6,596 bases of DNA from Clostridiales bacterium (GTDB lineage Bacteria; Bacillota; Clostridia; Christensenellales; Christensenellaceae): the NCBI GenBank assembly GCA_003510345.1, contig DOMW01000232.1:672-7267 (forward strand). Direction: 5' to 3'. Shown here one piece after another: positions 5,387 through 6,596 of the stretch; within the stretch, counting starts at the first letter, position 1, and each line of letters opens with the position of its first letter. Both the position numbers and the translations under genes were made by a program. The notes below the pieces were generated by a model. The model ran no database searches and was not told where the DNA came from. It saw nothing but the letters and a program-made list of their open reading frames with translations.

Positions 5387-6319
5387 AAACTTCTCCAAAA
5401 ACTGATCCGCCGTGCTCCAATACAGCGCGGGCTCTACCTCCACGCTCGCGCCGTGGCCAGCGCCTTCCACCGAAAGTTTTTCCTTTTCCGGCGCGGCACA
5501 CGCTTCGTAATTCTGTTCCAGCATATAATACGGCACAAATTCATCCGCCGTGCCGTGGATAAACAGCGTAGGCGTTTTCGATTTGCGCAGTTGGGCTTCA
5601 CTGGAAGCTTCTTTAAACGAATAGCCCGCGTGCTTTTGCGCCATGCCGTCCGCAAGGTACATAAACGGGAAGCGCGGCAGGCCGAACACTTTTTTCAATT
5701 GGTAGGTAAATTCTTCCCACACGGAAGTATAGCCGCAGTCCGCAACGGCGGCGACTACATTTTCCGGCAGGTCATACCCTGTCGCCATCATCGTGGCAGC
5801 GCCGCCCATCGAACCGCCGGTAAGCACGATCTTCGCGTTTTTTTCCATCGCAAGGATATGGTCGATCCAAAGAAGCAGGTCTTTTGCGTCCATCCAGCCC
5901 ATACCTAAAAAAGCGCCTTCGCTTTTGCCGCACGCCCGAAGGTCGGGCAAAAATACGTTGTATCCTTTTTCGTGAAAATGGCGCGCATAGGTACCCATAT
6001 TCATGCCGTTACCCGTAAAACCATGGCAGATGACGACCCACACCTTTGAGGGGCGGATGGAAAACAACATACGCCCAAACAGCTTTAACCCTTCGGATGA
6101 TTTTATGGTATGCTCAATGAGCACCTGGTTTTTAAGCCAGTCCCTGTTAAGATAAGTCGCGCTGCGGTCCGTACCCTCGCGGTCGTACTCGTTGATGGAA
6201 AACACTTTTTCTTTGGGCACTTTTGCTTTTACTGCCACATCGAATGCTTTTTTGGAAAGCATCCAGCATATGGCGGTCGCAATAAGCGCTGCAATTATGA
6301 TAATGATGGCGGCGACCAT
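5381..6319 (-). CDS. Membrane-anchored alpha/beta hydrolase
   Basis: A 312-residue serine hydrolase. Residues 2-21 form one hydrophobic segment followed by a basic stretch (SKKAFDVAVKAKVPKEK). This suggests an uncleaved N-terminal anchor; which side of the membrane the catalytic domain faces is not certain. The core shows the oxyanion/HG motif VICHGFTGN (96-104), the nucleophile elbow GGSMGGAA (Ser170), the acid in HGTADEFVP (Asp259) and the histidine in GAGHGAS (His289), giving a complete Ser-Asp-His triad. The layout resembles the acyl-peptidase/prolyl-oligopeptidase-like and cinnamoyl-esterase-like hydrolases often annotated only as alpha/beta hydrolase. The substrate (ester, peptide or lipid) is not determinable. 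The start is supported by GGGAG at 6328-6332, eight bases upstream. It has its own promoter and converges on the LacI gene with overlapping stop codons and no terminator between them. Confidence 0.92.
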   Translation of the reverse strand: MVAAIIIIIAALIATAICWMLSKKAFDVAVKAKVPKEKVFSINEYDREGTDRSATYLNRDWLKNQVLIEHTIKSSEGLKLFGRMLFSIRPSKVWVVICHGFTGNGMNMGTYARHFHEKGYNVFLPDLRACGKSEGAFLGMGWMDAKDLLLWIDHILAMEKNAKIVLTGGSMGGAATMMATGYDLPENVVAAVADCGYTSVWEEFTYQLKKVFGLPRFPFMYLADGMAQKHAGYSFKEASSEAQLRKSKTPTLFIHGTADEFVPYYMLEQNYEACAAPEKEKLSVEGAGHGASVEVEPALYWSTADQFLEKFL

Positions 6320-6363
6320 GTAGTATGCTCCCGGTTTCGGTAATATGAATCTGTATCTCTACC

Positions 6364-6372
6364 ATTATACCA
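6364..6372 (-). promoter_or_regulatory. Extended -10 promoter of the hydrolase gene
   Basis: On the minus strand, TGGTATAAT carries a perfect TATAAT (6369 to 6364) with the TGn extension (6372 to 6370). The expected transcription start is near 6357, which leaves a leader of about 38 bases containing the GGGAG ribosome binding site before the ATG at 6319. No good -35 box is seen; the bases upstream on the minus strand are T-rich. Confidence 0.7.
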
Positions 6373-6399
6373 AAAAACGAAGCGAAAGGAATGTTTTTT

Positions 6400-6596
6400 A
6401 CTACTAATTCCAATATGAAATTCAGGTGGCTTCGATATCCTCTGGGTACGGGGCGTGGCCATTTTGCGCATAGTATTATTTTTGCAACATAGACGGCATA
6501 GATATTGGTTCGCCGGGCGGTACAGACTTCTTATGTTGATGGGTTCAGCCTTTCCCGCGCGTAGCGCGGGAAAGGTCAGGCTGTCAATAAAGGCAC
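6400..6596. other. Right-edge non-coding stretch
   Basis: I see no gene that can be supported between the hydrolase promoter and the window edge. Short open frames exist on both strands. They lack Shine-Dalgarno sites, have no recognisable protein character and run through the promoter or the hairpin, so they are not called. The only structure is the GC-rich hairpin described separately. Confidence 0.5.
6546..6583. repeat. GC-rich perfect hairpin in the right-end intergenic region
   Basis: Bases 6549-6560 pair perfectly with 6564-6575 (12 bp, three-base centre GTA). If the inner pair opens, the structure is an 11-bp stem with a five-base loop. Flanking CAG (6546-6548) and CTG (6581-6583) can extend it across a five-base bulge. 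No T-run follows on the plus strand, and none lies within about ten bases on the minus strand, so it is not a standard intrinsic terminator. An extragenic palindromic repeat, a mobile-element end or an RNA processing hairpin are options. Confidence 0.55.

Noticed and set aside
3821..6460. Shared 11-mer CGGGGCGTGGC (minus strand near 3822-3832, plus strand near 6449-6459)
   Set aside because: Several 11-base matches are expected by chance in a window of this size, and the flanks do not extend the similarity convincingly.
6290..6594. Minus-strand frame without stop codons through the right-end intergenic region
   Set aside because: It runs through the hairpin, the hydrolase promoter and its ribosome binding site. 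Its translation has no family resemblance and there is no initiation signal in the window.
1..6596. CRISPR array, tRNA, rRNA or riboswitch
   Set aside because: I saw no regularly spaced repeats, no cloverleaf-like segment with a TTCRA arm in proper order, and no long conserved structured leader upstream of any gene.

Overview
The window looks like a chromosomal segment of an anaerobic, moderately GC-rich Firmicute, probably a clostridial (Oscillospiraceae/Ruminococcaceae-like) gut organism. This is inferred from the GGAGG-type ribosome binding sites, sigma-A-like promoters, the clostridial type of large serine recombinase remnant and the SpoIIE/RsbU-style partner-switching genes. No rRNA marker is present, so the taxonomy is only a guess.

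Layout. Positions 1-208 are non-coding. They hold a clear intrinsic terminator for leftward transcription (1-33) and an 18-bp inverted repeat with a GAAA loop (152-191). At 209-547 (minus) is the broken C-terminal end of a large serine recombinase, the decayed trace of a mobile element. Positions 695-3776 hold the main unit, a four-gene partner-switching cassette on the plus strand: a STAS anti-sigma-factor antagonist; a membrane receptor phosphatase (TM, extracytoplasmic Cache-like sensor, TM, HAMP, SpoIIE/PP2C); a second STAS antagonist; and an RsbW-like ATP-binding anti-sigma factor/kinase. A separate promoter, a three-TM DUF4190-type small membrane protein and a good intrinsic terminator follow (3847-4301). 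Next is a LacI-family repressor (4343-5386) whose extended -10 box lies so close to the ATG that the mRNA should be leaderless. A convergent membrane-anchored alpha/beta hydrolase (5381-6319, minus) overlaps the repressor gene by 6 bp at the stop codons. The last 277 bases hold the hydrolase promoter and a strong GC-rich hairpin (6546-6583), with no gene that I can support.

How the genes work together. By analogy with RsbU/RsbV/RsbW and SpoIIE/SpoIIAA/SpoIIAB, an extracellular ligand sensed by the Cache-like domain would change phosphatase activity through the HAMP linker. The phosphatase would dephosphorylate one or both STAS proteins at Ser54/Ser57. Dephosphorylated STAS protein would capture the RsbW-like kinase and free its client. 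No sigma factor is encoded in the window, so the output is unknown. The two non-identical STAS proteins flanking the phosphatase and the apparently non-canonical start codon of the phosphatase (ATC at 1081, with a good Shine-Dalgarno) are the most interesting points. The LacI-type regulator, the DUF4190 protein and the hydrolase have their own promoters and no demonstrable link to the switch.
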